Part shown: positions 34,793-43,415 of the stretch, piece by piece
Numbering within the stretch: the first letter of the stretch is position 1
Layout: each line of letters starts with the position of its first letter
Translations under genes and position numbers: made by a program
Notes under the pieces: model-generated
The model's input: only the letters and a program-made list of their open reading frames with translations
Told to the model about the DNA's origin: nothing
Database searches by the model: none
Source: Calothrix sp. PCC 7716
Lineage (GTDB): Bacteria > Cyanobacteriota > Cyanobacteriia > Cyanobacteriales > Nostocaceae
Reading direction: 5' to 3'
DNA: 64,000 nucleotides
Assembly (NCBI RefSeq): GCF_019977735.1
Contig: NZ_AP025018.1
Coordinates: 10,234,580 to 10,298,579, forward strand

Positions 34793-36103
34793 TTAATTTC
34801 CATAATGCTCAGTTTTTACCCAGTTTAGCTGTTGTGGCTTTATACATAAGCTCAATGTGGTAACAATCATAATTGGTATCCAATGTAGCATGTAAAAAGA
34901 GCCTTGAAGCGTTGACCATAATAATGACCATCCCCGTAAGTTTTGAAACTGGTATAGTCCTGCTATAAAGCCAATGGTGAGAATTATGCCTAGGAGGGTT
35001 TGAAGGGGAAGCAGTACGGCATTATGAGTATAAAAAACTGTCCAGAGTAAATCTGGAATTAATCCTATTGGTAAAATAAACTGTAGTAATAAAAATAAAA
35101 GTAAATCTATTTCTTTTTTCCAACCCAAATTTAGCATTTGCGGTAAATAATCTAAATAACGCTGATAACCTCCTAGTGACCAACGATAGCGTTGATGCCA
35201 TAGTTGTTCTAAAGTTGTTACTCCTTGTTCTTTAATAGCAGGCGCCGTAACAAACTCAATCTCTGCTCCTGCAATATATAATCTAAATGCCAAATCTAAA
35301 TCATCGGTAACGGTGTTTTCATTCCAACCGTTACATTTTTCTAGAAGCTGGCGTCTTACAAACATTCCACTTCCTCTAAGTTCAGCCATACCAGAAGCTG
35401 CAATGCGATGAGTTTGTAACCAAGCATCACAAATCATTTCCATCTGCTGACAACGAGTTAAGAAATTAATATAACGATTAGCAATTGTTTTTCTTACTTG
35501 TATTGCACCAATTGTGTTGTCTTGAAATATTGGAAGTGTTTGTTGTAAAAAGTTAGTGGGAAATTGTGCATCTGCATCGCAAACAAGAATAATTTCTCCT
35601 TTTGTGGCGCCGAATACTGCATTTAAGGCGCCTGATTTACCTCCACCTGAAGTTTCACGATGATAAACTTGTAATGCAGAAAATTGTGATTGTAATTTTT
35701 CTAAACGTTGACGAGTATTATCTGTACTAGCGTCATTAATAATCCAAATGTCTAAGTTTGAAGCTGGATAATCTAAATGAAATAAGCTTTCAACTATATT
35801 AGGTAATACTATACTTTCATTTTTGGCTGGAACTAGAATTGTTACGGTAGGTAAATAAGCTTCGTTTGAATTAATCAAAGTCTTTGGTTTGGCTATGAGC
35901 ATTCTTACTGCTTGCCAAGTCAAGATAAGTGTTAATACCAACATGAACCAGCGTGTAATGGGTATTAAGTGCATCAAGCTGATAATACTCCAAACTGAGA
36001 TTACTACTGTAATGGCTTTGAGGCGCCTGTAGTTAGTTGTATTGTGGTTTTGTTCTAAGGTAATGTTTTTCATTACTATGTAGTAGATATATATACTTAA
36101 CAT
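34793..36103 (-). CDS. Glycosyltransferase family 2, membrane-bound
   Basis: A 436-residue processive-type GT2. It has N-terminal transmembrane segments (about 33-68), a GT-A domain with VTILVPAKNE, the DAD motif in ILVCDADAQFP, the ED-type acceptor block TVTDDLDLAFRL and the QxxRW-like signature HQRYRWSLGG, then four C-terminal transmembrane helices. These are features of cellulose-synthase-like and N-acetylglucosaminyl-transferase enzymes, which make an extracellular polysaccharide from a nucleotide sugar. An alternative ATG at 36073 would shorten it by 10 residues; neither start has a clear ribosome site. Confidence 0.88.
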   Translation of the reverse strand: MLSIYIYYIVMKNITLEQNHNTTNYRRLKAITVVISVWSIISLMHLIPITRWFMLVLTLILTWQAVRMLIAKPKTLINSNEAYLPTVTILVPAKNESIVLPNIVESLFHLDYPASNLDIWIINDASTDNTRQRLEKLQSQFSALQVYHRETSGGGKSGALNAVFGATKGEIILVCDADAQFPTNFLQQTLPIFQDNTIGAIQVRKTIANRYINFLTRCQQMEMICDAWLQTHRIAASGMAELRGSGMFVRRQLLEKCNGWNENTVTDDLDLAFRLYIAGAEIEFVTAPAIKEQGVTTLEQLWHQRYRWSLGGYQRYLDYLPQMLNLGWKKEIDLLLFLLLQFILPIGLIPDLLWTVFYTHNAVLLPLQTLLGIILTIGFIAGLYQFQNLRGWSLLWSTLQGSFYMLHWIPIMIVTTLSLCIKPQQLNWVKTEHYGN

Positions 36104-36317
36104 GTTAGTCTAACTCTTTCTCTGTGTCTCTACAGAGATAAAAACTATTTTTTTAAATGTATTTTTATAGACTACACACTTTATTGATAAAAAATATACG
36201 ATTATATTAAGCTCGGTTTATCAATTAGTTATGTAAGTATTATTGCTTTTTTATAAATGTAAACAGTAAATTTACGGAATTATTTTTACGAATTAGAAAG
36301 AAAAAAGGAATAAAGAT

Positions 36318-37667
36318 ATGATAGATTTACGTGCCTTTTATCAGGCGACAAATCCTAGTAAAACGATAGTTTTTGATAATGTTGAAGACCAAAAGTTATA
36401 TATCGATTTTTCTTCGGTCAGAGGTGGAAAGATTATTGAAGAGTTGAGAGATAATATTAGTTTTTTTTCTCCATATGAGCCGACTTGTCAATTGTTCACA
36501 GGTCATATTGGTTGCGGTAAATCTACTGAATTATTACAGCTAAAATTAGAGTTAGAAAAAGAAAATTTTTATGTAGTTTACTTTGAGTCTAGTCAAGATT
36601 TAGAAATGGCAGATGTTGATATTGGTGATTTTCTACTAGCTGTCGCTCGTCACGTTAGTCAAAGTTTGATTGATATTAAATTAAGCGAACCTGGTAAACT
36701 CAAAGAATTACTAATCGGTGCCTGGAAAGTTTTGAATTCAGAGATTATTGGGATAAAAGCAAAGCTTCCTATTGGTGATGTTGGCTTTAATTTAGATGGA
36801 GATAAGTTTTCGCTCTCAGTCGGTATTGGTGAAATTACAACTAGAACTAAAGGTGATGCGATGTTACGCGAACGACTCAACCAATATTTGGCGCCTCAAA
36901 AAGGTAAGTTATTAGAAGCGATAAATACAGAGTTGTTAGAACCCGCGATTAAAAAACTCAAACAACGCGGTAAAAATGGACTTGTTGTTATTGTCGATAA
37001 CCTTGACCGTATCGACAGTCGTGCGAAACCTTGGGGGCGCCCGCAACAAGAGTATTTATTCATAGACCAAAGCGAATATCTAACAAAACTACATTGCCAT
37101 GTAGTCTACACAATGCCCTTAGCCTTAAAATTTTCTAACGACTACAATAACCTAACACAGCGTTTTCCTGAAGAACCAAGAGTCTTACCAATGGTACCAG
37201 TCCATCATAAAGACGGTAGTTATGACGAAGCAGGAATACAACTAATGCGTCACATGGTACTAGCACGGGCTTTCCCTAATTTAGACGCAAACGAACGTTT
37301 AAGCAAAATAACCCTAATTTTTGACACACCCGAAAGCTTAGACCGTTTATGCCAAATTAGCGGTGGTCATGTACGCGACTTACTCAGATTACTAAATAAC
37401 TGGATTCAACGCCAAAGAAAACTTCCCTTACAAAAGCAAACACTAGAAGCATTAATTCGTTCGCGTCGAAACGAAATGACCATGCAAATATGTGAAGAAG
37501 AATGGGAACTTCTACGACAAGTACGCATACGAAAAAAAGTGGGGGGAGACAGGGACTATCAAAAACTCATTCATAGCCGCTTAGTATTTGAATACCGCAA
37601 CTACCACGGTGAATCTTGGTTCGACGTAAACCCAATATTAATAGAATCAGAAGAATTAAAACACTAA
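36318..37667 (+). CDS. AAA/P-loop ATPase paired with STAND protein
   Basis: A 449-residue P-loop ATPase. Walker A is GHIGCGKST (starting Gly62) and the Walker B-like strand is GLVVIVDNLDRID with Asp227. The C-terminal part (LCQISGGHVRDLLRLLNNWI) resembles ORC/STAND sensor and helical regions. No transmembrane helix or known effector domain is fused. It is followed after 53 bp by an nSTAND-TPR gene and then a zinc-ribbon gene that overlaps it. The family recurs in cyanobacteria without assigned function; a role in a conflict or signalling module is inferred from the pairing. Confidence 0.75.
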   Translation: MIDLRAFYQATNPSKTIVFDNVEDQKLYIDFSSVRGGKIIEELRDNISFFSPYEPTCQLFTGHIGCGKSTELLQLKLELEKENFYVVYFESSQDLEMADVDIGDFLLAVARHVSQSLIDIKLSEPGKLKELLIGAWKVLNSEIIGIKAKLPIGDVGFNLDGDKFSLSVGIGEITTRTKGDAMLRERLNQYLAPQKGKLLEAINTELLEPAIKKLKQRGKNGLVVIVDNLDRIDSRAKPWGRPQQEYLFIDQSEYLTKLHCHVVYTMPLALKFSNDYNNLTQRFPEEPRVLPMVPVHHKDGSYDEAGIQLMRHMVLARAFPNLDANERLSKITLIFDTPESLDRLCQISGGHVRDLLRLLNNWIQRQRKLPLQKQTLEALIRSRRNEMTMQICEEEWELLRQVRIRKKVGGDRDYQKLIHSRLVFEYRNYHGESWFDVNPILIESEELKH

Positions 37668-37683
37668 CCTCCCTCACTCTCTT

Positions 37684-37717
37684 TTCTCTGTGTACTCTGC
37701 GTCTCTGTGGTAAAAAA
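37684..37717. repeat. Family D repeat between AAA ATPase and STAND genes
   Basis: TTCTCTGTGTACTCTGCGTC followed by TCTGTGGTAAAA, ending 3 nt before the STAND gene ATG. It fills most of the intergenic gap and lengthens the upstream frame artificially. No separate ribosome site is visible. Confidence 0.75.
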
Positions 37718-37720
37718 ATA

Positions 37721-40396
37721 ATGCCTATTCAAAACGAAAAAATCTCTCCATCTTTAGAAGAACTAGCATGGACACTCTCAGCATCACAAGGAGAATTCCG
37801 ATTAATATTAGCACACTGTAACTACATACTATTACGCTCAGTTCTATACAAACACCTGCAAAAACTAACAGATACTAAAATACCCATACTCAACATAAAA
37901 AAAACAGAAACGAGCTTATACCAAAAAATAGAAGCACTTCAACCCAAACAACCAGATGCAGTCATGGTATGGGGTTTAGAAACACACTTAAACATAGACA
38001 AGCTACTAACCACAACAAACTTAATTCGCGAAGAATTCCGTAAAAACTTTAATTTCCCCATAGTATTATGGGTGAACGATGAAATATTAGCCAAAATGAT
38101 GCGGTTATCGAGTGATTTTGAAAGCTGGGCAACCACTATAGAGTTTACCATTACCACCTCGGAACTTATCAAACAACTAAAATGCGATACTGACGCAATT
38201 TTTGAATTTGCACTCTTCTCTGACACATATTCTATCGGTTGGCAAATAGGATATATCCGGCGCCGAGAAATTATTAGATACTATTACGATTTAAAACTGA
38301 TAAAATACCCAGTAGAACCTATAATACAAGCAGGCGTAGATTTTGTACGTGGACAAGAAGCTTATTTAAAAAATCACATAGATACAGCTTTAGATTATTT
38401 TCAGCGTAGTTTTATTTTTTGGAATCAAGAAGAACTATTTCAAATGCGTGCAGGAGTACTACTTTTTCATATTGGATTATGTTACTACCAAAAAGCTGAA
38501 CAAAAAACAGTTTCACGAGAATACCTAGCGCAGGCAAGATACTTTTTTGAAAAATGTATTAATATATTTACCGAAGCAAACTATCCAAACTTAGTAGCTA
38601 AATATATTAACCCATTAGGTGAAACACTACGACAGTTAGAAGCATGGGACGAGTTGCAACATTTAGCACTAAGAGCCTTAAATTTACAGAAATTATATGG
38701 TAATTCAACACGAGTCGCACGTGCTTATGGTTTTTTAGCAGAAGCAGCTTTGAGTAAACGACTTTGGAGTCAAGCCAAGCAACACGCATATCAAGCGTTA
38801 CACTATATTATTAAAGACCCAACTGCACAACAGCATCAAGGACTATATTTACTATTATTAGCTCAGACAGAACTTAAATTAGGTAGAACACCGCGTGCAG
38901 TAAATTATTTACAAAAAGCGCGTTTTCTTGGTCATAAAGATAATCCTCAACAGTTTATTCAAATTTTACAGTTATTAAGAACTGTATATTTAAAACAAAA
39001 CCTTTATCTTGAAGCTTTTCGAGTCAAACTAGAAATACGTTCTACCGAGCAGCAATATGGGTTTAGAGCATTTATCGGCGCCGGAAAAATTCAACCGCAG
39101 CGAAAACCTCAGTCAAGCTTAACTCAAATTATAGATAGAGTAAATGATAGCTCAATCGAAGAAACACTGGCGCCGGAAATTACTGCATCTGGACGCGAGC
39201 AAGATGTTAAACACTTACTCGAACGTCTAATGCGTCCAGACCACAAATTAATCGTTATTCATGGATACTCTGGTGTTGGAAAAACCTCGCTCGTACAAGC
39301 TGGTTTAATTCCCGCCATTAAACAAACAAACATAAATACTCGTAATAATATTATACCTGTATTTGTGCGATATTATGATAACTGGATTAACGAATTAAAC
39401 AAAGCATTATTTTCAGTCCTACCAGCAACACAAGAAAACAATAAATTCACATCAGATGAGATTTTGCAAACTCTACAAGAATCTTGTACATATAATTTTA
39501 AAATTATACTAATTTTTGACCAATTTGAGGAATTTTTATTTAAATATAACACCTATCAACGGCGCCGTGATTTTTTTGCATTTTTAGGAGCATGTTTAAA
39601 TATACTAGGTGTCAAAGTTATATTGTCGTTACGCAAAGAATATTTACATTACTTGCTCGAATGTATCCAAATTCCTAGCATGAATATTATTAACCATGAC
39701 TTACTTAGTAAAAACGTTTTATATGAACTAGGTAATTTTTCAATCAACGATGCAGAAACATTAATCGCGCGTTTAAGCAAACGTTCAAAACACTATCTAG
39801 AACAAGATTTAATTAAGCGTTTAATACATGACTTATCAATTAAATTTGGTGAAGTGCGTCCGATTGAATTACAAATTGTTTGCGCGCAGTTAGAAAGCGA
39901 AAATATTACAACATCAGCACAATATAAACAGATTGGAACAAAACAAGAACTGATTAAACGCTACTTACAAGAAGTAGTTAAAGATTGCGGAGATGAAAAT
40001 CAAAAGATAGCAGAAATACTATTATACTTACTGACTGACGAAAAAGGAATTCGACCTGCTAAAACTCGTACAGAGTTGAAACAAGATTTTATCTTAAGAA
40101 TTACAGATACTAATTGGAAACCAACTTTAATAAATGATAAGCAATTAGATTTAATCTTACAAATTTTCGTGACAGCAGGTATTGTAGTATTAATACCTAC
40201 CAACCCTGAAGACCGTTATCAACTCGTTCATGACTATTTAGCTACATTTATTCAAAAGCAGCAACCAAAAGTAAATGACTTAATTATCAAACTTCAGCAG
40301 TTAGAAACAAAAATCAAATTTTATAACTGCATATTATTCATTTTATTAATTATGATAGTATTATTGGTAATACTACTTATTAAAGTATGGCTGTAA
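37721..40396 (+). CDS. nSTAND-type NTPase with TPR repeats and C-terminal membrane anchor
   Basis: The start is the ATG at 37721. The 891 residues comprise an N-terminal alpha/beta domain (about 10-160) of unknown type, a TPR-like helical array (about 190-460), an nSTAND NTPase domain with Walker A GYSGVGKTS at Gly515 and Walker B LIFDQFEEFL at Asp600, and a winged-helix/helical region. The last 25 residues are a single transmembrane segment (YNCILFILLIMIVLLVILLI). STAND proteins work as ligand-triggered switches. The order (TPR before the NTPase, membrane helix at the end) is unusual compared with nSTAND-WD40 proteins. The partner is probably the upstream ATPase. A defence role is possible but not shown. 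Confidence 0.78.
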   Translation: MPIQNEKISPSLEELAWTLSASQGEFRLILAHCNYILLRSVLYKHLQKLTDTKIPILNIKKTETSLYQKIEALQPKQPDAVMVWGLETHLNIDKLLTTTNLIREEFRKNFNFPIVLWVNDEILAKMMRLSSDFESWATTIEFTITTSELIKQLKCDTDAIFEFALFSDTYSIGWQIGYIRRREIIRYYYDLKLIKYPVEPIIQAGVDFVRGQEAYLKNHIDTALDYFQRSFIFWNQEELFQMRAGVLLFHIGLCYYQKAEQKTVSREYLAQARYFFEKCINIFTEANYPNLVAKYINPLGETLRQLEAWDELQHLALRALNLQKLYGNSTRVARAYGFLAEAALSKRLWSQAKQHAYQALHYIIKDPTAQQHQGLYLLLLAQTELKLGRTPRAVNYLQKARFLGHKDNPQQFIQILQLLRTVYLKQNLYLEAFRVKLEIRSTEQQYGFRAFIGAGKIQPQRKPQSSLTQIIDRVNDSSIEETLAPEITASGREQDVKHLLERLMRPDHKLIVIHGYSGVGKTSLVQAGLIPAIKQTNINTRNNIIPVFVRYYDNWINELNKALFSVLPATQENNKFTSDEILQTLQESCTYNFKIILIFDQFEEFLFKYNTYQRRRDFFAFLGACLNILGVKVILSLRKEYLHYLLECIQIPSMNIINHDLLSKNVLYELGNFSINDAETLIARLSKRSKHYLEQDLIKRLIHDLSIKFGEVRPIELQIVCAQLESENITTSAQYKQIGTKQELIKRYLQEVVKDCGDENQKIAEILLYLLTDEKGIRPAKTRTELKQDFILRITDTNWKPTLINDKQLDLILQIFVTAGIVVLIPTNPEDRYQLVHDYLATFIQKQQPKVNDLIIKLQQLETKIKFYNCILFILLIMIVLLVILLIKVWL

Positions 40397-40575
40397 GAGC
40401 GCGCGTAAAACCTTGCCACATATGTAATCAATCGGCGCCTGTTTTGTACCGTGTCAAATATGAAGAAGAAGGAGACTGGGTTTTCGTATGTCTTAATTGC
40501 TGGCAACAGATTAGCCAAGATAACCCATTTTACGTCTACGGGGGAACCTGGAAAGCTGAAAAAGCCAAAAAATAA
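40387..40575 (+). CDS. Small zinc-ribbon protein overlapping the STAND gene
   Basis: A 62-residue protein with two CxxC knuckles: PCHICNQ near residue 11 and VCLNCWQQ near residue 36, suggesting one bound zinc. The start codon lies within the last codons of the STAND gene (10-bp overlap in another frame), which indicates coupled translation. Similar small cyanobacterial proteins are known to me only as hypothetical. It may be part of the ATPase/STAND module or simply a conserved neighbour. Confidence 0.7.
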   Translation: MAVRARVKPCHICNQSAPVLYRVKYEEEGDWVFVCLNCWQQISQDNPFYVYGGTWKAEKAKK

Positions 40576-40576
40576 T

Positions 40577-40638
40577 ACTGGGTCGGGAACATTTTCTACT
40601 CGAACATCGCCTGGAGCATGGTAGACTGTCGCGCGCAT
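40577..40638 (-). pseudogene. N-terminal remnant of a zinc-type alcohol dehydrogenase
   Basis: An ATG at 40638 opens MRATVYHAPGDVRVENVPDP, the typical first 20 residues of medium-chain zinc-dependent alcohol dehydrogenases. The homology stops there, two bases from the end of the convergent zinc-ribbon gene. The remaining about 330 codons are absent, so the gene was cut by a rearrangement at this junction. Confidence 0.72.
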
Positions 40639-40752
40639 TTGAACCAACCTTAAAAATTCTTTTTGGTTGCTAAAAATATTAGTCTTCTGTTGATTAGTTG
40701 GTTTATACCTTTAGACTTAGATGGGTGTCTGGTTTGGTTAAAGACCTTTAAA

Positions 40753-40781
40753 GACGGGCAGGGATGCCCGTTCCACAAGAG
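40753..40781. repeat. Dispersed hairpin repeat, family A
   Basis: GACGGGCAGGGATGCCCG core followed by TTCCACAAGAG, in the 300-bp intergenic region downstream of the cpcG gene. The rest of that region holds an STRR-like stretch (40849-40885, with TGACTAATGACTAATGACC) and no gene. Confidence 0.72.
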
Positions 40782-40921
40782 AGATTTAAAAAAAACCAAG
40801 GTCATTAGTCTCAAGCCCTAAACCGAAAGCTGAAAGTTGAAGTACAACTCTTAACTCTTGATTCTTGACTAATGACTAATGACCAATTGTGAGATATTAA
40901 ATGTTATTTAACGCGCGTATG

Positions 40922-41689
40922 TTATCTTACGCCAGCTTTTTGACGATAAGGAACATCTTTGTTAATGTCAACATTGAAAGGTGACAAGCGTTGTGGGTTG
41001 TTGCCAATTTGACCGTAGCTTTGTGCCATAGCTAAGAAGTTTGCTGGGTCTCCAGCTTTTGCCTTCTTCTCTTGAGGTACATAACGACGAACTTCGGTTT
41101 GCCAGATAATTTGAGGGAAACCAAGTTTAGCGCGGGTGTAGTCTTCGTAACGTGGGGACTTGATGTTAAAAGGTAGTTCACCTTGTGCCCGTCCAGGTAA
41201 GTTACGACGACGTTGGTAAGGAACTGTTGAATAGCCAAAGTTATCTAAATATTCTTCGCTATCGAGCAGTTGGTCAACAAAACCGCGAATACCTTTGGTT
41301 GCAACTACAATTGACCAAGCGATTTTTTCACGCTCGCTATATACATCGCGTCCAAGTACACGTTGTACAGTTTGTTCAACAAAGCGGTAATTGCTGTTGA
41401 GGTCGTAGAAGCTTCTTCTGTATCTATCTGAAAGTACTAATCCACGAATAAAGTCGCGCACGGTAATTTGTCCGTTGCGGAGTTGAGATTCGAGGTATCT
41501 TTCGCGGTCAGCGGCAAATGCGTGGAAATACATCTGACGGTACGCAGCCTCAATCAGATTATCCATGTCGCTCGAAGACAATAAGTTATCCGTAGAGAAA
41601 ACTCTTGGCTTATCGTCATTTCCTACCTCGTAGCCTTCAACACGTTGGTTTTGGCTCTTTGGTGCGTAATCTAGTAGAGGTAATGCCAC
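40922..41689 (-). CDS. cpcG: Phycobilisome rod-core linker CpcG
   Basis: A 255-residue linker starting [20 protein letters not shown], the CpcG signature. The pfam00427-type linker domain (about 30-180) contains [20 protein letters not shown] and the downstream block [19 protein letters not shown]. The C-terminal 70 residues are soluble and link the phycocyanin rod to the allophycocyanin core. It lies about 320 bp downstream of cpcL, separated from it by a tandem repeat. The end is soluble, unlike that of the paralogue at 42013. Confidence 0.94.
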   Translation of the reverse strand: MALPLLDYAPKSQNQRVEGYEVGNDDKPRVFSTDNLLSSSDMDNLIEAAYRQMYFHAFAADRERYLESQLRNGQITVRDFIRGLVLSDRYRRSFYDLNSNYRFVEQTVQRVLGRDVYSEREKIAWSIVVATKGIRGFVDQLLDSEEYLDNFGYSTVPYQRRRNLPGRAQGELPFNIKSPRYEDYTRAKLGFPQIIWQTEVRRYVPQEKKAKAGDPANFLAMAQSYGQIGNNPQRLSPFNVDINKDVPYRQKAGVR

Positions 41690-41706
41690 AACTACACTCC
41701 GTGAGG

Positions 41707-41808
41707 TTAACTAAAATTAACAAGTTCAAAAAATATCTTAAAGGAGTAAGTGTAGCTTAATCTCATAATTAATATAAAAATTAACGAAACTTCACGGGGA
41801 AGAGGTTC
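41707..41808. other. Leader region upstream of cpcG
   Basis: About 100 bp of AT-rich sequence between the tandem 19-mer array and the cpcG start; a GGAG lies about 7-10 nt before the ATG (41697-41701 on the minus strand). It probably holds the cpcG promoter or leader unless transcription comes from cpcL. Confidence 0.4.
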
Positions 41809-41958
41809 ATTCGTGGGTGGGTGCTGCATTCGTGGGTGGGTGCTGCATTCGTGGGTGGGTGCTGCATTCGTGGGTGGGTGCTGCATTCGTGGGTGGGCTG
41901 CATTCGTGGGTGGGTGCTGCATTCGTGGGTGGGTGCTGCATTCGTGGGTGGGTGCTGC
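41809..41958. repeat. Tandem array of a 19-bp unit between cpcL and cpcG
   Basis: Eight head-to-tail copies of ATTCGTGGGTGGGTGCTGC; the fifth copy lacks two bases (17 bp), giving 150 bp in total. There are no unique spacers, so it is not a CRISPR array. Long open frames crossing it on both strands are artefacts of the repeat. It resembles the long tandem repeats (LTRR) described in heterocystous cyanobacteria. Confidence 0.92.
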
Positions 41959-41961
41959 ATT

Positions 41962-42012
41962 CGTAATAAGCACTTCAGTGCTTTCTTTTTAAGCACTAAA
42001 GTGCTTATTACG
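41962..42012. repeat. Nested hairpin with 13-bp terminal inverted repeats after cpcL
   Basis: CGTAATAAGCACT at 41962-41974 is the perfect reverse complement of AGTGCTTATTACG at 42000-42012. Two inner hairpins, AAGCACTTCAGTGCTT and AAGCACTAAAGTGCTT, flank a short pyrimidine loop. The element abuts the cpcL stop codon and could act as a terminator or small mobile repeat. Confidence 0.72.
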
Positions 42013-42747
42013 TTACCGCACAGGGTCTAATCCATACCCAATCAGCAACGTAAGCACAATAACCGCTACGAAAATTGCCACAACACCACCTAAAGCTCTA
42101 AAATCTGCTTCTCGCAAGAAAGTCGCCAAATTAAACGGCTTAACCGTATCGTAGAATCGGTAAATATGACCGCTCGGTTGCGTTTCTCGATAATGCTTAT
42201 CATAACGAGCCATACGCGCGAATGGAAGTTCACCACTACTATGATGCGGTAAAATCCGGCGCCGTTGAAATGGCACCATATTATAACCGAAGTTGGTTAA
42301 ATATTCTTGACTCGATAGCAAATCATCGATAAAACCTTTAAGACCTTTGGTTGCTAGCACAGTAGACCATGCTAATTTTTCGCGTTCATTGTAAACTTCC
42401 CGTCCCAGAATGCGCTGAATACACATTTGCACGAAACGATAATTACTGTTGCTATCGTAATTACGTCTTTTAAAAGTATCAGATATCGCAAGTCCCCGTA
42501 TAAAATCTCTGACAGTAATTTGACCAGCTTTAAGTTGTGATTCTAAAAACGTTTGACGGTTATAAGCAAGCATTTGCTGCTCGTTAAATATCTGCCGATA
42601 CGCTGCTAATATCAACGTATCCATATCAGATGCAGTCAGTAAGTTATCGGTTGTAAAAATTCTTGGCTGCTCATCACCAGGAATTTCATACCCAGAAACA
42701 CGCTGATTTTGTGAAGAGGGTGAATAAGTCAATAATGGAAGTGACAT
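42013..42747 (-). CDS. cpcL: Membrane-anchored rod linker CpcL (CpcG2-type)
   Basis: The start is the ATG at 42747 ([20 protein letters not shown]); an in-frame upstream start at 42774 is not conserved. The 244-residue protein has the same linker domain as CpcG ([32 protein letters not shown]). It ends in a hydrophobic helix ([19 protein letters not shown]) instead of the CpcG tail. This is the hallmark of CpcL, which anchors core-less phycocyanin rods to thylakoids and feeds photosystem I, in Anabaena in complexes with NDH-1. Order on the minus strand: cpcS, HEXXH protein, cpcL, cpcG. Confidence 0.94.
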   Translation of the reverse strand: MSLPLLTYSPSSQNQRVSGYEIPGDEQPRIFTTDNLLTASDMDTLILAAYRQIFNEQQMLAYNRQTFLESQLKAGQITVRDFIRGLAISDTFKRRNYDSNSNYRFVQMCIQRILGREVYNEREKLAWSTVLATKGLKGFIDDLLSSQEYLTNFGYNMVPFQRRRILPHHSSGELPFARMARYDKHYRETQPSGHIYRFYDTVKPFNLATFLREADFRALGGVVAIFVAVIVLTLLIGYGLDPVR

Positions 42748-42809
42748 GTAAAACATTCTCCATGTAGCGCTCATTATTCACTTAACACCAACATAATTAC
42801 TATTTGCTG

Positions 42810-43370
42810 TTAATCAATAACAATATCACCACGCCAAAATGCTAACGGGTCAGTCATCGACCGACAGTAAGGCCAACTTCGTAAGTTTTTCTCCATAGTT
42901 TCCGTTTCCCATGTAGGTAAAGGAAACCCTAACCCTAAACACAAATGAAATAAAACGTTCGCAAATTCCTGATTGTGCCCGACACTTGCTACATGTGCAT
43001 GAGCATATTCATGTGCCACTATACCCAACCAATCTTCTGGCGCCATTCGACCAACATCAATTAAAATAGTAATGGGCGCCATCCAAATATTACACATTCC
43101 ATCTATACCCAAAGACTGCGCCAAAGGAACTCCAAAAATTTGAATATTACGACGCTCTTCAAGATAAAAACATTCGTGACAAGCTTGTAAATAAGTACTT
43201 AATTGAGCATTAACTGAGTCGATATTTTGACCAATCCAATTACAAATTATAGTACTATCGCGCAAGTTTTCCATTACATCTACCATTCGTGACTCCAGGG
43301 CAAAACCCCGCACCATTTGCAGGTACTCAAAACCACGAATGTAAGTATCACTTAAACGAGAATTAATCAT
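42810..43370 (-). CDS. HEXXH metallopeptidase-like protein within phycobilisome cluster
   Basis: A 186-residue soluble protein of unknown function. The zinc-binding helix reads GIVAHEYAHAHVASVGHNQEF, here VAHEYAH plus GHNQEF, giving HEXXH and a third His nine residues later, as in SprT/WLM-like or M48-like proteases. The N-terminal 90 residues are helical, with a Cys/His pair in QACHECFYLEERRN. It lies 62 bp upstream of cpcL and 45 bp downstream of the lyase gene on the same strand, so it is probably co-transcribed. It could process or proof-read linkers or lyases. It could also be an inactive zinc protein; no activity is known. Confidence 0.65.
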   Translation of the reverse strand: MINSRLSDTYIRGFEYLQMVRGFALESRMVDVMENLRDSTIICNWIGQNIDSVNAQLSTYLQACHECFYLEERRNIQIFGVPLAQSLGIDGMCNIWMAPITILIDVGRMAPEDWLGIVAHEYAHAHVASVGHNQEFANVLFHLCLGLGFPLPTWETETMEKNLRSWPYCRSMTDPLAFWRGDIVID

Positions 43371-43382
43371 TATGTCAATCAG

Positions 43383-43409
43383 AAGGGGAAAATAAAAAAC
43401 TTTCCCCTT
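43383..43409. terminator. Hairpin between the lyase and HEXXH genes
   Basis: AAGGGGAAA at 43383-43391 pairs with TTTCCCCTT at 43401-43409 around a 9-nt AT loop. It lies in the 45-bp gap between two minus-strand genes, so it may attenuate rather than end transcription. Confidence 0.5.
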
Positions 43410-43415
43410 TACGCT

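Noticed and set aside
37616-37720. N-terminal extension of the STAND protein
   Set aside because: It overlaps the upstream gene and a family D repeat; the ATG at 37721 is more plausible.
40321-40647. 108-residue minus-strand ORF
   Set aside because: Only its first 20 residues are protein-like (ADH remnant); the rest is antisense to the zinc-ribbon and STAND genes.
41809-41958. Possible CRISPR array
   Set aside because: Units are directly adjacent with no unique spacers and no cas genes lie nearby.
41707-42030. Overlapping 70-90 codon ORFs on both strands (repeated THPRMQHPPTNAAP-like protein)
   Set aside because: They are created by translating the 19-bp tandem array in all frames and have no independent support.
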